Assembly: GCF_036320965.1 (NCBI RefSeq)
Contig: NC_092261.1
Location: 9,842,697 to 9,906,696 of the forward strand
DNA: 64,000 nt
Source: Panulirus ornatus
Lineage: Eukaryota > Arthropoda > Malacostraca > Decapoda > Palinuridae
Direction: 5' to 3'
Positions 31,896 through 43,050 of this stretch are shown piece by piece; position 1 is the stretch's first letter, and each line of letters opens with the position of its first letter. The position numbers and the translations under genes are program-made. The notes under the pieces were generated by a model, which ran no database searches, was not told the origin of the DNA, and was given only the letters and a program-made list of their open reading frames with translations.

Positions 31896-32095
31896 ACACA
31901 CACACACACACACACACCCCATGATAATGATAATCCCATTATACTGTAAATCATTATCGCAAAATGAATTATTAACGTTTCGAATCCCTCGCTCGCATTT
32001 ATACAGTAGTGGGACGAGCCACCGCAAAGTTTCGGTCAACACGTTTGAGCCACGAACGACGAGGGGCACCATCCACACAACCTAGTCTTTCACTG

Positions 32096-32134
<39 letters not shown>
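31896..32134. repeat. two (CA)n arrays
   Basis: (CA)11 at 31896-31917 and (CA)19 at 32097-32134 around about 180 unique bases. Confidence 0.93.
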
Positions 32135-32137
<3 letters not shown>

Positions 32138-32756
32138 TCGTCGATCCCTCTAATTTACCTCGTTATGGTGACAATTAGAAGGCTGATAAAGTGACATGTT
32201 TACGACCGGCTCATAAAGCTAATAGAATTAATCACTCTAATATTCATGTTGTACATTCGGGGGTATCAGTACTCGAGTTGGTGCGGATTAAAACGATACG
32301 CGTTTAATAATTCGTCGTTTTATATTATTTTATTTTTTTCCCAACTTGGTGTATAATTGGTCATAAAGAAAACGGGTATGTGACAAAAGAGGTCAATGGT
32401 ACGGGAATGGGAAGAGTGAAATGGGGTGGTGGATCGGCAGCTTGTTTATCACTCTGAATGACCTACAACACAAAACCTGTCCATCTGTTTCACGTGGCGT
32501 TTTGCGAAAGGCGTGAGAGAGTTTTGTCTTTTTTTTGCGGTTTCGCTCGGCACCGAAAGAAACTCGTCCAGCACGCCTTTTTGTAGCCAACCTACCTCAC
32601 GTCCTTTCCTCCTGAGGCCCCCCGATCGTCTAGCGAATCATTACGTTGCTCGCATCCACCTTCGTATCCGGCGAGTCTACAATACTCTATACAGATGATG
32701 CATTACCTATTCCTACACACTGCAACACAATACGAAACACAACGAATGCAATAACA
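32135..32756. other. unique sequence, no feature
   Basis: T-rich at 32325-32340. Nothing else is supportable. Confidence 0.45.
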
Positions 32757-32868
32757 GAATGATATGATACAGTAAGAGGATGATATGATACAGTAAGAGG
32801 ATGATATGATACAGTACGAGCCTGATATGATACTGTAAGAGGCTGATATGATACAGCAAGAGGCTGAA
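32757..32868. repeat. 21-bp minisatellite (TGATATGATACAGTAAGAGG), 5-6 copies
   Basis: TGATATGATAC starts at 32760, 32781, 32802, 32823 and 32844, exactly 21 apart. It is unrelated in sequence to the other 21-bp family. Confidence 0.95.
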
Positions 32869-33599
32869 CAAAGTACATATCTTGACCTATGCAGACTTAT
32901 TGCATATAATGATATATCATGTACAGTTCAGGGACCATTTGGCCAGGAATCGTCGTCTTTCGGTAACAAGCTACGTCAACTGCAAGTTCAACTAACTAAA
33001 GTTAAGACTGTTATGACAGCAAGATCTCTTTTTCCCTGTGACGACTGTTCAATTATGAAGGTAATTCGAATGGATCAAAGGAATTTCATCTGCAGAACAA
33101 CTGGCATCACTGAAGACAACTCTGGAAGCAAGTCAAATTACCTTAATCCCATCACATGACAAGGATTCTCGCCAACCATTACGGCCGTGTCCTCACTCAC
33201 TTCACACGTAAACACCACCCTTATAGCCATCACCTTTCCCTCTGGTCTGTCCCTGCCTACACTCCCATGCCCTTACTTATGTTTTGGGAGATCCTTCCCT
33301 TCTTTATTGTCCCTATATGTTCACTCCACCTGAGACACACTCGTGCATCGCTCCCTCCCCCCACCTTTCACACGACCAATGCCTTTTCCATGTCGTATTT
33401 CCCCTAACATATCTCCAATCTCGGCTCTCCCCACTCCCTATACTCATTTCAGATTCGACTCGCCATCCGAGCGTCGATGCAAGTTACTGACACACACACG
33501 AAAATGTATGTCTCCAGACCTTAGGATGAATGCCATCTCTCCTCAGGAAAAAAAATAAAGAAAAGGAAAAGTTTTTAGGATAAATGTCCTTTCTGCTGA

Positions 33600-33602
<3 letters not shown>
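32869..33602. other. unique sequence, C/T-rich from 33160
   Basis: A + frame (32848-33159) starting in the 21-bp array has no recognisable domain. From 33160 to 33540 the + strand is pyrimidine-rich and resembles the style of the LINE - strand copy, but I could not align it to that copy. Confidence 0.4.

Positions 33603-33676
<74 letters not shown>
33603..33676. repeat. (GA)n microsatellite
   Basis: Thirty-seven GA units, then GGAAAAAAAG purine-rich sequence. Confidence 0.97.
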
Positions 33677-33683
<7 letters not shown>

Positions 33684-33928
33684 AGAGAAAAAAAGAGAGG
33701 AAAAGTTTTGAAGTCGATTGAAGTGAAATAACCGGGTAATTCTTCGACTACGTATGTTAATCTTTAATGCTAACAAGCTGAGGAAAATCGTCCTCGATTC
33801 GAAACTTGCAGTTCGAACAGACAAGAAATCATTAAGCCAGGAAACGTTCACGATGTAATAATATTCTTTACACCTCCTCTCTCTCTCTCGCCTTAGTCAC
33901 GGCAAGGAACATATTGACTGAGCCTTCG

Positions 33929-34029
33929 AGGAAAAAAAAAAAGAAAAAGAAAAAGAAAAATCCCTCTTCAGCTCCATCTTCTGTTCCTTTTCCTGGAAAG
34001 TAATAATCCTTTTCCTGGAAAGTAATACC
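33929..34029. repeat. A-rich run and 22-bp tandem duplication
   Basis: AAAAAGAAAAAG sequence at 33930-33960. CCTTTTCCTGGAAAGTAATA then starts at 33986 and 34008. Confidence 0.88.
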
Positions 34030-34165
34030 CCATAAGGGAAAGGTTTCCAGGTCCACGTTCCCGCCCGTTAGTCACCTTTTACGACATGCAGGAGATACGC
34101 TGGTAGTTCTCCCCCCCCCACCCCATACCGTGGGATATATGATGTGAGCAAGATATACAGAAACA

Positions 34166-34480
34166 AGCACACAACGGTACGGCCCTTAAGCACAACGGTA
34201 CGACCCTTGAGCACAACGGTACGATTCTCGAACACAACGGTATTACGACTCTCAGGCACAACGGTACGACCCTTGAGCACAACGGTACGACTCTCGAACA
34301 CAACGGTATTACGACTCTCAGGCACAACGGTACGACCCTTGAGCACAACGGTACGACTCTCGAACACAACGGTATTACGACTCTCGATCACAACGGTATT
34401 GCGCCCCTTTAGCACAACGGTACGACTCTCGAACACAACGGTATCACGCCCCTTGAGCACAGCGTTACGACCCTTAAGTA
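34166..34480 (+). repeat. 21-bp minisatellite family with 66-bp higher-order repeat
   Basis: Forward units (ACGGTACGACCCTTGAGCAC, ACGGTACGACTCTCGAACAC and a 24-base form with ACGGTATTACGACTCTCAGG) occur in fixed order as a 21+21+24 trimer. GGTATTACGACTCT falls at 34239, 34305 and 34371, exactly 66 apart. The outer copies are monomeric. The core is shared with the array at 12.7 kb. Confidence 0.95.
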
Positions 34481-34796
34481 TGATTACCGTTATCTGTGTC
34501 AAGCCCTTGGGATCGTCAAGTCAAAGGACGCAGCAGTGCGTCCAAGGTCCTAGGCACAGTGTTACAGAGGGTACAGCACACTACCTCCGCGTTCAGATGG
34601 GGGGTTTGATACACACACACACACCCGCTGAAACTCTGCGTCAAGAGCACTTCATCGAAACTCACTCCTGCCTTACACCAATCCCTCTCAAAACTGTTCG
34701 ACGAAAGCAGGCAAAGCCAAATGGCCACCCCCCAAATAACTATATTTAAATGAGTACAACAAAATTAAAGCATCTTAACCTGAAAATGTATATGAA
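34481..34796. other. unique sequence beside the minisatellite
   Basis: Contains a short inverted repeat GGACGCAGCAGTGCGTCC at 34527-34544 and (CA)8 near 34610. No gene. Confidence 0.5.
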
Positions 34797-35035
34797 TGAG
34801 AGAGAGAGAAATAATAATCGAAGAGGAGGGAATAATAACCGAAGAAGAAGAAATAATGATCAAGAGGAGGAAATAATACTCAAAGGATAGAGAATAATAA
34901 ACAAGAGGGAAAAATAACCAAAGAAGAAGAAATAATGATCAAAGAAGAGGGAATAATAACCGAAGAAGAGGGAAAAATTAATCAAAGAGGGAAAAAAAAG
35001 AACCGAAGAAGAGGAAACAACAATTAAAGAAGAGG
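34797..35035. repeat. diverged purine minisatellite, ~25-30-bp units
   Basis: AATAATAACCGAAGAAGAAG and AATAATGATCAAAGAAGAGG alternate with many length changes, about eight copies. Confidence 0.85.
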
Positions 35036-35309
35036 TATCGAAAATTCGACCACTTTCTACGACGCCGTTGCCAAGGTTTCTTGAGGGGCGGCTGGCTGGA
35101 GGAACGCGCTCCCACACAAGTCTCTGGTGAATCACAAATCAAGGAACCTCAACTCACAACAGAATCACTGGCGAGGACTTGTTATCAAACTTATCAAATA
35201 ACAGGCCCAAGTTAGAGTCAAGTTGAAGCCCACCTTCATACACCTTGGAAACCTGAACGCAAGGCAGCGTTGCGTTTACCGTCATAACTTTTCCTGTGTT
35301 TTGCAGCAG

Positions 35310-35311
<2 letters not shown>
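35036..35311. other. unique sequence, no feature
   Basis: No array, element or exon seen. Confidence 0.45.

Positions 35312-35393
<82 letters not shown>
35312..35393. repeat. (TA)n microsatellite
   Basis: About 41 TA units. Confidence 0.97.
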
Positions 35394-35396
<3 letters not shown>

Positions 35397-35537
35397 GTCC
35401 TAGCTACGTCTCTTTGGTGTATATCAACTGACTTATATTTCTTTCTTATATCTCCCCTGATGATGTGATTAGTACACGAAAGTGCACTTGGGAACTTATC
35501 GTGTTTCATTTCCCCGTGGACTCATAGGAATACATAC

Positions 35538-35682
<145 letters not shown>

Positions 35683-35950
35683 GCCAGGAGACTTTCCAGG
35701 CTGGGAGAGTATGGCTGGTGTATCTAACTCAATGCCTTTCCCAGAGAAATGTTTAAGTTTTGCAAATGTTTCTTTTTGCTCACAATCTCTTTGCTCCAAT
35801 TTTCCGGGCGACGACGCGCGTTAATTGAATTAACTGGCTGGTGGCGTGTTGCAATATTGCTCTAGTTGCCGTGTGTCACCCTGAAGACGAGGGTTGTTGG
35901 GGGGTGAAAAAAAAAAAGGAAAAAAAAAAAGAATAGCTCTGGGGAGTATC

Positions 35951-35952
<2 letters not shown>

Positions 35953-36026
<74 letters not shown>
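35953..36026. repeat. (GA)n microsatellite
   Basis: Thirty-seven GA units. The 35683-35952 stretch before it is unique sequence with A-rich runs near 35910. Confidence 0.97.
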
Positions 36027-36031
<5 letters not shown>

Positions 36032-36125
36032 GTGTCTCTATTCTTTTTCCTTAGTTATCCCCGTCATGTATCCAGACGCAACCTTGAAATCATTTACTTA
36101 ATCCCTGAATGATAACCGATATCAA

Positions 36126-36128
<3 letters not shown>

Positions 36129-36204
<76 letters not shown>
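36129..36204. repeat. (TA)n microsatellite
   Basis: Thirty-eight units. Confidence 0.97.
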
Positions 36205-36206
<2 letters not shown>

Positions 36207-36518
36207 GACGCCTGAACTCAAGAGGTATAATATACTGTGTAAGGATATTACTCCATATAAGACCACTTCCCATATCGTAAAAAAAAAAAAAAAAGAAGCT
36301 TAACTTCAAGAAATATCATTGTTTTATCCACATCTCTTGTGCTATGGGAGGCAAGTGTAGCACAGGAGAGCCGAGATCCTTATGGACTTGACCAGGAAGA
36401 CAAAGGAATGGGTTTAGGATATCAGTTTCATTCGCTGGCGTCTGAGGGCAAGAGTTCCCTGGGGGGTCACACTCTACGTACTTGATCAAACTTATCTTTC
36501 TCTCCTTGCCAGATATTG

Positions 36519-36520
<2 letters not shown>
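36205..36520. other. unique sequence, no feature
   Basis: One run of about 17 A near 36279. No gene. Confidence 0.45.

Positions 36521-36612
<92 letters not shown>
36521..36612. repeat. (CT)n-(CA)n compound microsatellite
   Basis: Forty CT units then six CA units, the same order as at 24.2 kb. Confidence 0.97.
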
Positions 36613-37821
36613 TATCGGAGTGTGAACGATGCATCTGCTTCGGTGACTTTGTGGCCAAGAAGAGGAGCAAAATCAAACTTCACACAACTTTCAACACATT
36701 AAGGAGTAGATGGGGAAGAAGATGTCCTAGATTCGGATAAGATCGTGAAAGTACTCTGACCTCTCGTAATGATACAGCAGGCGATAAGCCGAAGATAAGA
36801 AGGCTAAAGTGCTAATCAACTATCCCCTCCGATGATATCATTAGCGACATCTGTCATTTAGATGCACACAGCTGAAAAATAATACTGCTCTAACATGTGT
36901 GTTTGACCATCTCTTGTGTCGTGACCGATCACTAATTCTATTCCACTAAGTCCAGATTCTATTGATCCACTCTGTTCCGTAGTCTATTAAAATCTGAATA
37001 GCTTCGATCTGTTCCTCTTTACTACAAGTAAATCGCCAGGGAACAGAGGCGTCATATGCCACCCGGCACTTGTCTCTGAGGATGCTTTCGTATCTGCCGA
37101 ACAGACAGACTCTTACATGCAAAAGTAGGCTGATCGTGGGGACCAATTCTTCAAAACACCAGCAAACGATGGGATTGCCTAACCCATCTCTTGTCTGCCT
37201 GATGACTTGCGTTCGGGATCTCTACCACCCTTTCTCTATGTTTTAAAAGAAAAAAAAAAAAACAATACAGACACACACAGATGAAGACTTATTGTAAGAG
37301 ACACCAGGCGCCATGTTCAAAAGACCAATGCGGGCACAGAGACACACAGACACAGACGTAATATAAGAGACAACAGGTGCTATCATATAAGTGAGACGTT
37401 CCCAGTTACGTTCAGCAGCAGCCAGAACCACAGGGGAAGCTCTATAACACGAGAACAATATGTAACCTATACAATCCCCTTGTACCAAAAAAAAAGAACA
37501 AGTGACATACCATTCCCAACTCTACCGTATCAGAACGTACATTGTGAAGAACCTACACAATATAACGCTTCTTAAGAGAGAAGGAGAGAGGGGGAAAATT
37601 ATTTCCAGAATTCCAGACGGCCAACTCAACTCGGGCCCCCAGATGTTTGGTGGTGGTGGTGGAGGACGAAGCACACGCCTCCAGAGCCACATGGCCACAC
37701 TCCTCTTTCATCTTGTCTGGTTGAGGTGTGGTGTTGCTTCCTGCATTTCCCAACATCCTACCTTTTTTTTTTTTTCATTTGTACCGACGCATCTCACATA
37801 CACGAATAAAGGAATGGTGTA

Positions 37822-37822
<1 letters not shown>
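36613..37822. other. repeat-poor interval of 1.2 kb
   Basis: No tandem array apart from A13 at 37250 and GGTGGTGGTGG at 37650. A 66-codon - frame (37146-36946) and others carry no recognised domain. Confidence 0.45.

Positions 37823-37863
<41 letters not shown>
37823..37863. repeat. (CA)n microsatellite
   Basis: Twenty CA units. Confidence 0.96.
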
Positions 37864-37866
<3 letters not shown>

Positions 37867-38099
37867 CTGAATGGCTGCATGCATTAAATAAACCATCATT
37901 TATTCATGTTCATTTATTTACTGTAAACACCATTGGGTTCAAGGTTCGTCTAGTCCTGCACAAGGGTAATGCCGTTGTACTCTGGGTTAAACAGAGAGTA
38001 TAGCCCCATCAGGCTCCCGTTTCTTCCAACAAATATGACTAACTTGATTACCTTAAGGGGTACAGAGGGTAAAAAAAAAAGTACATCAAAACACAATAG

Positions 38100-38563
38100 A
38101 GTAGTATAACCTGGCTATCATCGAAGGTATGACTTGTAACTTGGTTATCTACGAAGATAAACATTTATAACTCTTTGATCTTCGAAAGTTAGAATTTGAT
38201 TTTATCTTAGATGATAAGGCTTGTAAATTGGTTACCTTCGAAGATAAAGATTATATAACACGGTTGTCTTCTAAGAGGCAGATTATAACTTGGTTATCTC
38301 AGTAAAGAAAGATTAAAACTTGGTTATAATCGAATATGAAGATTACTGTTTGGTTATCTTCGGAGAAAAAGATTACGACTTTGTTACATTTGAAGATGAG
38401 GACTAAAACTTGCCTATCTCTCCCCAGATAAAGATTATAACTTTGTTACCTTTGAAGATAAAGAATATTACTTTGTTACCTTCGAAGTTAAAGATCATAT
38501 AACTTGGTTATCTCCGCAGATAAAGATTACAACTTGGTCCATCTCCCGAGATAAAGATCACAG
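38100..38563. repeat. minisatellite built on a 16-bp palindrome, about 13 copies
   Basis: The repeat is about 30-38 bases and reads roughly AACTTGG then TTATCTTCGAAGATAA then AGATTAT. The middle 16 bases are a perfect palindrome in the consensus and nearly perfect in several copies (38147, 38231, 38438). Changes elsewhere are frequent, but the dyad is recognisable in most copies. Confidence 0.9.
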
Positions 38564-38566
38564 GGC

Positions 38567-38570
<4 letters not shown>

Positions 38571-38641
<71 letters not shown>
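38571..38641. repeat. (GA)n microsatellite
   Basis: Thirty-five units, starting 8 bases after the palindrome array. Confidence 0.97.
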
Positions 38642-38644
<3 letters not shown>

Positions 38645-38942
38645 TAGTAATGAAGATACTAAGCCCTTTTGTTACACATTTACAATTATCTCCCGAAAAA
38701 AAAAGCTGGAAGCAAAAGCATTATACAAAAAAGAAAAAAAAATAAGAGAAAAAAAATGGGACGGCTGCAGAACCCCGTTTTGGTGGCACTGTGTCGGGCA
38801 CAATAGTTCTCTCATTTTAAAGACAGCTGCAGCACAAATTATCTTGTATATGACGTGGCAAGTATTCCTTCTCAAAATATTGCATTTTTTGAGTGGATGG
38901 CGGTCACTCCCCCCCCCTCCCAGAGACGGCGTCAGATTGCCC

Positions 38943-39060
38943 TAGGGGGGAGGGGGGGGAGGTAGTGGAGGAGGAGAAGGAGGAGGAGGAGTAGGGGGAG
39001 GAGGAGGAAGAGGAGGAAGAGGAGGAAAGGAGGGGATGAGGAGGAGTAGGAGGAGGAGTT
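38943..39060. repeat. (GGA)n-rich purine tract
   Basis: GGA/GGAGGAA triplets with G7-8 runs. Poly-Leu/Ser on the - strand is an artefact. Confidence 0.9.
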
Positions 39061-39087
39061 CATCTGGAATTTAAAAAGTGTGCTTTT

Positions 39088-39105
39088 GTGTGTGTGTGTG
39101 TGTGC

Positions 39106-39159
<54 letters not shown>
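39088..39159. repeat. (GT)n microsatellite with one interruption
   Basis: Eight GT units, GCTTT, then 25 GT units. Confidence 0.96.
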
Positions 39160-39160
<1 letters not shown>

Positions 39161-39283
39161 TTATCAAAGTTGTGTTTTCGATTCTTTCTTCTCAAATCCT
39201 TTAGAAACTCATAGAGAGAAAAAAAAAATAAATATCATCCTTACGAATGAATAGGCGAGTCATACGAACGAATATAGTGCAAA

Positions 39284-39424
39284 AAAACACACACACCCAC
39301 ATCCACACACACACACCCGCACACACACACCCACCCACACACACCCACACACACACACGAACGACTGTAAACCCCCATCCTTGAAGTATGCACGCAAGTA
39401 AGAACACACACACACACACACACC

Positions 39425-39456
<32 letters not shown>

Positions 39457-39515
39457 CACACACACACACACGAACAACTGTAAACCCCCATCCTTGAAGT
39501 ATGCAAGCAGGTAAG

Positions 39516-39558
<43 letters not shown>

Positions 39559-39600
39559 ACAACTGTAAACCCCCATCCTTAAAGTATGCAAGCAAGTAAG

Positions 39601-39660
<60 letters not shown>
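39284..39660. repeat. (CA)n blocks separated by three copies of a 47-bp segment
   Basis: CGAACAACTGTAAACCCCCA then TCCTTGAAGTATGCAAGCAA then GTAAGAA occurs at 39358, 39471 and 39557, each time followed by a fresh (CA)n block of different length (about 67, 39 and 58 bases). The first block is CCCA-interrupted. This is a macro-tandem array whose spacer is itself a microsatellite. Confidence 0.94.
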
Positions 39661-39662
<2 letters not shown>

Positions 39663-39922
39663 AATAAACAGCTTCACTTTTAATAGTATCAATCTGCGTC
39701 TTTTACTCTTCGAAGAAATTCATTTCAGTAATATGATCTCGAGGAAGAAAACTTTCTGGGCTGAAAATAACTTACGTCTTTTTCGGTCGCGTGATCTTAA
39801 CTTAGGAGGAGGAGCAGAAAATGGATGATGACGGAAGGAAGGGAAATGGAATTATCTCCCAGGGTTTTATTTGTCACTGGAAATACATTCTTGCGAATCG
39901 TGTAAGCGCTTCCCGTGGTTAA

Positions 39923-39925
<3 letters not shown>

Positions 39926-39992
<67 letters not shown>
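39926..39992. repeat. (GA)n microsatellite
   Basis: Thirty-three units. Confidence 0.97.
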
Positions 39993-39997
<5 letters not shown>

Positions 39998-40047
39998 CAT
40001 CAATCACTACTGTAACGGCTCACGATGAAGAGAGAAAAATGGGGCAC

Positions 40048-40172
40048 TGTGATATTCCATCATAACTAGAATACTCCATCATAACGAGAATATTCCATCA
40101 TAATTGGGATATTCCATTGTAACTACGATATTCCATCATAACTAGGATATTCTATTCTCTCTTAAAACTACG
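40048..40172. repeat. ~20-bp minisatellite (GATATTCCATCATAACTAG), about 6 copies
   Basis: Spacing varies between 19 and 21 bases. The last copy, TCTATTCTCTC, is degraded. Confidence 0.92.
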
Positions 40173-40296
40173 ATAATCTATCTTGGAGTGGCAGCTGACC
40201 AGCAATACATTGGAGTACGTATGTGTGGGTTCATTCACGAACCAACTTTCGTATCCAAGAAGAGAGGTTAGGGAGGGAGGGAAGGTGCACGTTCAC

Positions 40297-40830
40297 ACGC
40301 ACGTTAGCAGGTGTTCTACAAGGAAAAAAAAAACAAAAAACCAACAACAGCAACAACAACAACAACACAGTTTTCAAAGTGGGTTAGCAGGTGTTCTAAG
40401 GGGCACAAAAAAGTTTTCAAAATGGGTTGGCAAGTGTTCTAAAGGGGGGAAAAAAAAGAAAAAAAATCAAAACAGTTTTCAAAGTGGGTTAGCAGGTGTT
40501 GTAAAGGGCAAAAAAAAAAAGTTTTCAAAGTGGGTGAGCAGGTGTTTTAAGGAACAAAATATCACGCTTTCAAAGTGGTCAAAGTGGTAGCTTTTCTTTT
40601 TTTTAAGGAACGAAATATAACGTTTTCAAAGTTGGTTACCAGGTGTTCAATGGAACAATATACAGCGTTTTCAAAGTGGGTTAGGAAGTGGTTTAAGGAA
40701 CAACATATATATAGAGTGTTTTCAAAGTGGGCCAGCAGGTGTTTTAAGGAACAAAATATAAGTGTATTCAAAGCTGGTCAGTGGGCGTTGTTCTACGGAA
40801 CAAAACAAAGTGTATTCCAAAGTGGGAAGG
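40297..40830. repeat. ~45-60-bp minisatellite with A-rich linker, about 9 copies
   Basis: The constant part GTTTTCAAAGTGGGTTAGCA then GGTGTTCTAAGG is separated by A-rich linkers of variable length. Anchors lie near 40370, 40413, 40475, 40520, 40567, 40621, 40669, 40720 and 40767. An A-run expanding inside each unit explains the varying period. Confidence 0.92.
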
Positions 40831-40855
40831 AAGATCAGGCGCCGAGAAAAAAATG

Positions 40856-40858
<3 letters not shown>

Positions 40859-40888
<30 letters not shown>
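40859..40888. repeat. poly(C)-poly(A) junction
   Basis: Twenty C directly followed by ten A, about 30 bases after the preceding array. Confidence 0.93.
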
Positions 40889-41253
40889 GAAAATGAAAGC
40901 ATTGTGACCAGTGGAACTCAAAACATGAAGACGAGTGGTCTTAACAACACACAGATGACTAACCCCCCCAGATGGTGATCGCCTTCTCATAAGATGACGT
41001 TAATTACCCAAGAAGCCTGATGAGTGGCATCTAACTGCAAGTGGATCTCTGAAGGGGGGGAGGGTTGGTTGGTTGGTTGGTCGTTGGAGGACTCGCTTAG
41101 CGCGCTGATCCGTCGACCATACACCATTAACCATGACGGTATTACGTAATTATTCAAAGGAAGCTGTGAGGGTTCTGAAACCGACTGAATACACAGACAT
41201 CGACTAACGTATACGTAAGACAGTTCAAGCAGACTGCTCAGAGGTAGTAGACA

Positions 41254-41256
<3 letters not shown>
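40889..41256. other. unique sequence, no feature
   Basis: A short (GGTT)n near 41063-41082. No gene. Confidence 0.45.
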
Positions 41257-41325
<69 letters not shown>

Positions 41326-41440
41326 ATTATCATTACTGGGTTACAGGAATAGCGTTTTTTTCCCCTCTCATGATCTAAAGTCTCAACTTTTGTGTGCACG
41401 TAACAAGTCTTTTGCTGGCACACACACACACACACACACA
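41257..41440. repeat. (GT)n array and nearby (CA)n array
   Basis: (GT)34 at 41257-41324 and (CA)10 at 41421-41440 are complementary in sequence and 96 bases apart, so they could pair as a stem over about 20 bases. Confidence 0.93.
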
Positions 41441-41548
41441 ATCAACTGAATATAAGCTTTTGTATAGTGGTATACGGCATGATCAGAATTACCAATCAGC
41501 CATGAATAAACGCGGGATTGTTTCATTAATCAATAAAAGCAGCGATGC

Positions 41549-41552
<4 letters not shown>

Positions 41553-41621
<69 letters not shown>
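41553..41621. repeat. (TA)n microsatellite
   Basis: About 34 units with one TGTA interruption. Confidence 0.96.
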
Positions 41622-41905
41622 GTTGGTAAAACCTGGCAATCTGAACTTTGGGAAGGGGAGTTGCCAACATTCGAGTGTTATTAATCAGGAACGGTGAAAT
41701 GTGTTTGCGAAATGCCATGCATACAAAAAAAAAAAGTGGGTGAGAATACGGGAATACAAATGGTTGTGCTTTCAGAACGGCGAAAATCTAAATAATTTGC
41801 ATGAAGGTGTATGATTTATATGCTTCGTTATGTGTAGGTGTCTGCTGAACATAATATGTATACCTAATTCCTCCAATGTACATTTTTTTGTGTTTGATAT
41901 CAAAG

Positions 41906-41998
41906 TACTACTATTAGTACTACTACTACTACTACTACAACTACTACTACTACTACTACAACAACTACACTACTACTACTATTACTACTACTACGGCA

Positions 41999-42038
<40 letters not shown>

Positions 42039-42105
42039 TTACTACAGTACTACTACTACTTCTACTACAACTACTACTACGACTACTACTACTATCACTT
42101 CTACT
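41906..42105. repeat. (CTA)n trinucleotide array, 200 bases
   Basis: CTA units carry scattered CAA, ATT, TTC and CGG interruptions. The + frame reads Tyr/Leu runs to 42501. The interruptions suggest an older array than the pure dinucleotides. Confidence 0.94.
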
Positions 42106-42320
42106 TTTCTAGTTATCGAAAATCAAATTGCTGTCCACGTTACTGTTCTCAGTGATGTTGTGGTTATGAATGATAACAATTTTGTTATACTTTTTTTTTT
42201 TTTAGGGAAACTGAACACCACTTTCCACCTTAGGCAACTGACTGATTATTTAGAATTATCTGCCCCGTCAACAGCAAAGGTCATTAGCGGCGTGGTTTAC
42301 GCTTTTGAAAATGATATCTC

Positions 42321-42440
42321 TTTTTTTTTTTTTTCTAAATACAACCACGGTAAAAAATTACCTTCACATAAATCTTTTTTTTTTCTAAATACAACCATGA
42401 TAAAAAATTACCTGCACATAAATCTTTTTTTTAAATTACC
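42321..42440. repeat. 50-bp tandem duplication with T runs
   Basis: CTAAATACAACCACGGTAAA starts at 42335 and its near-copy at 42385. Each is preceded by a long T run. Confidence 0.93.
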
Positions 42441-42623
42441 TTCACTTAATCTTTCTTTTTTTTTCCGAGGAGAGTCGAGACGATGGATTTTAGAATACTG
42501 AAAACGACCAAAAGAAAGAAAAAAAGAATAATGTGATAATACAGGATTAATAGGAATGGAACGCTCAAGCCACTGAAGTTTAAGTGAAATCACGATTTCT
42601 ACAAAAGGGGTATAGGTTAGTGA

Positions 42624-42696
42624 GGGTAGGTAGGTAGGGAGGTAGGTAGGTAGGTAGGTAGGCAGGCAGGTAAGCAGGCAGGCAGGTAGGTAGGTA
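42624..42696. repeat. (TAGG)n tetranucleotide repeat
   Basis: About 18 TAGG units with CAGG variants in the 3' half. It is not the arthropod telomere pentamer. Confidence 0.95.
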
Positions 42697-43000
42697 CATC
42701 AAACGTTTAAACTCGAGAGAGAGAAAAAAAAGATAAATAAGAAAGGGAGTTTATTTAAACGAGACTGGGGAATGGCAGGGGGCAGGATATATATATAGAG
42801 ACTGGATTTCCACCAAGACTTGCCAGTAATAAGATCAGGTTCATGGGATGAAAGTGGGTTTGAGAAGAGGGAGGGAAACCTGTATGGATGTAATGGTAGG
42901 TATCTCTTTCACAGGGTCACAAAGCAAGGCTGAGGAGGAGGGGGGGGGGGACAACTATAATGTCAGATTTGAGAAGACTGAACCTCGTTCATAAAATGAT

Positions 43001-43050
43001 TACGTGAAGGTGTAGGGGTTGTAGTTACGCGAAGGTGTAGGGGTTGTAGA
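43001..43050. repeat. 26-bp tandem duplication
   Basis: TTACGTGAAGGTGTAGGGGT is repeated after 26 bases as TTACGCGAAGGTGTAGGGGT. Confidence 0.9.

Noticed and set aside
32848..33159. 103-codon frame as a gene
   Set aside because: Begins inside the 21-bp GATATGATAC array. The remainder has no recognised domain.
33160..33540. Third LINE copy
   Set aside because: The pyrimidine-rich style resembles the LINE - strand, but I could not match any motif or phrase to the two confirmed copies.
41830..42501. 223-codon frame across the (CTA)n array
   Set aside because: Mostly Tyr/Leu/Thr from the trinucleotide. The part after a T-run acceptor-like site has mixed residues but also poly-Phe from T runs.
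42624..42696. Telomere-like repeat (TAGG)n
   Set aside because: Arthropod telomeres use TTAGG. This is a tetranucleotide with CAGG variants.
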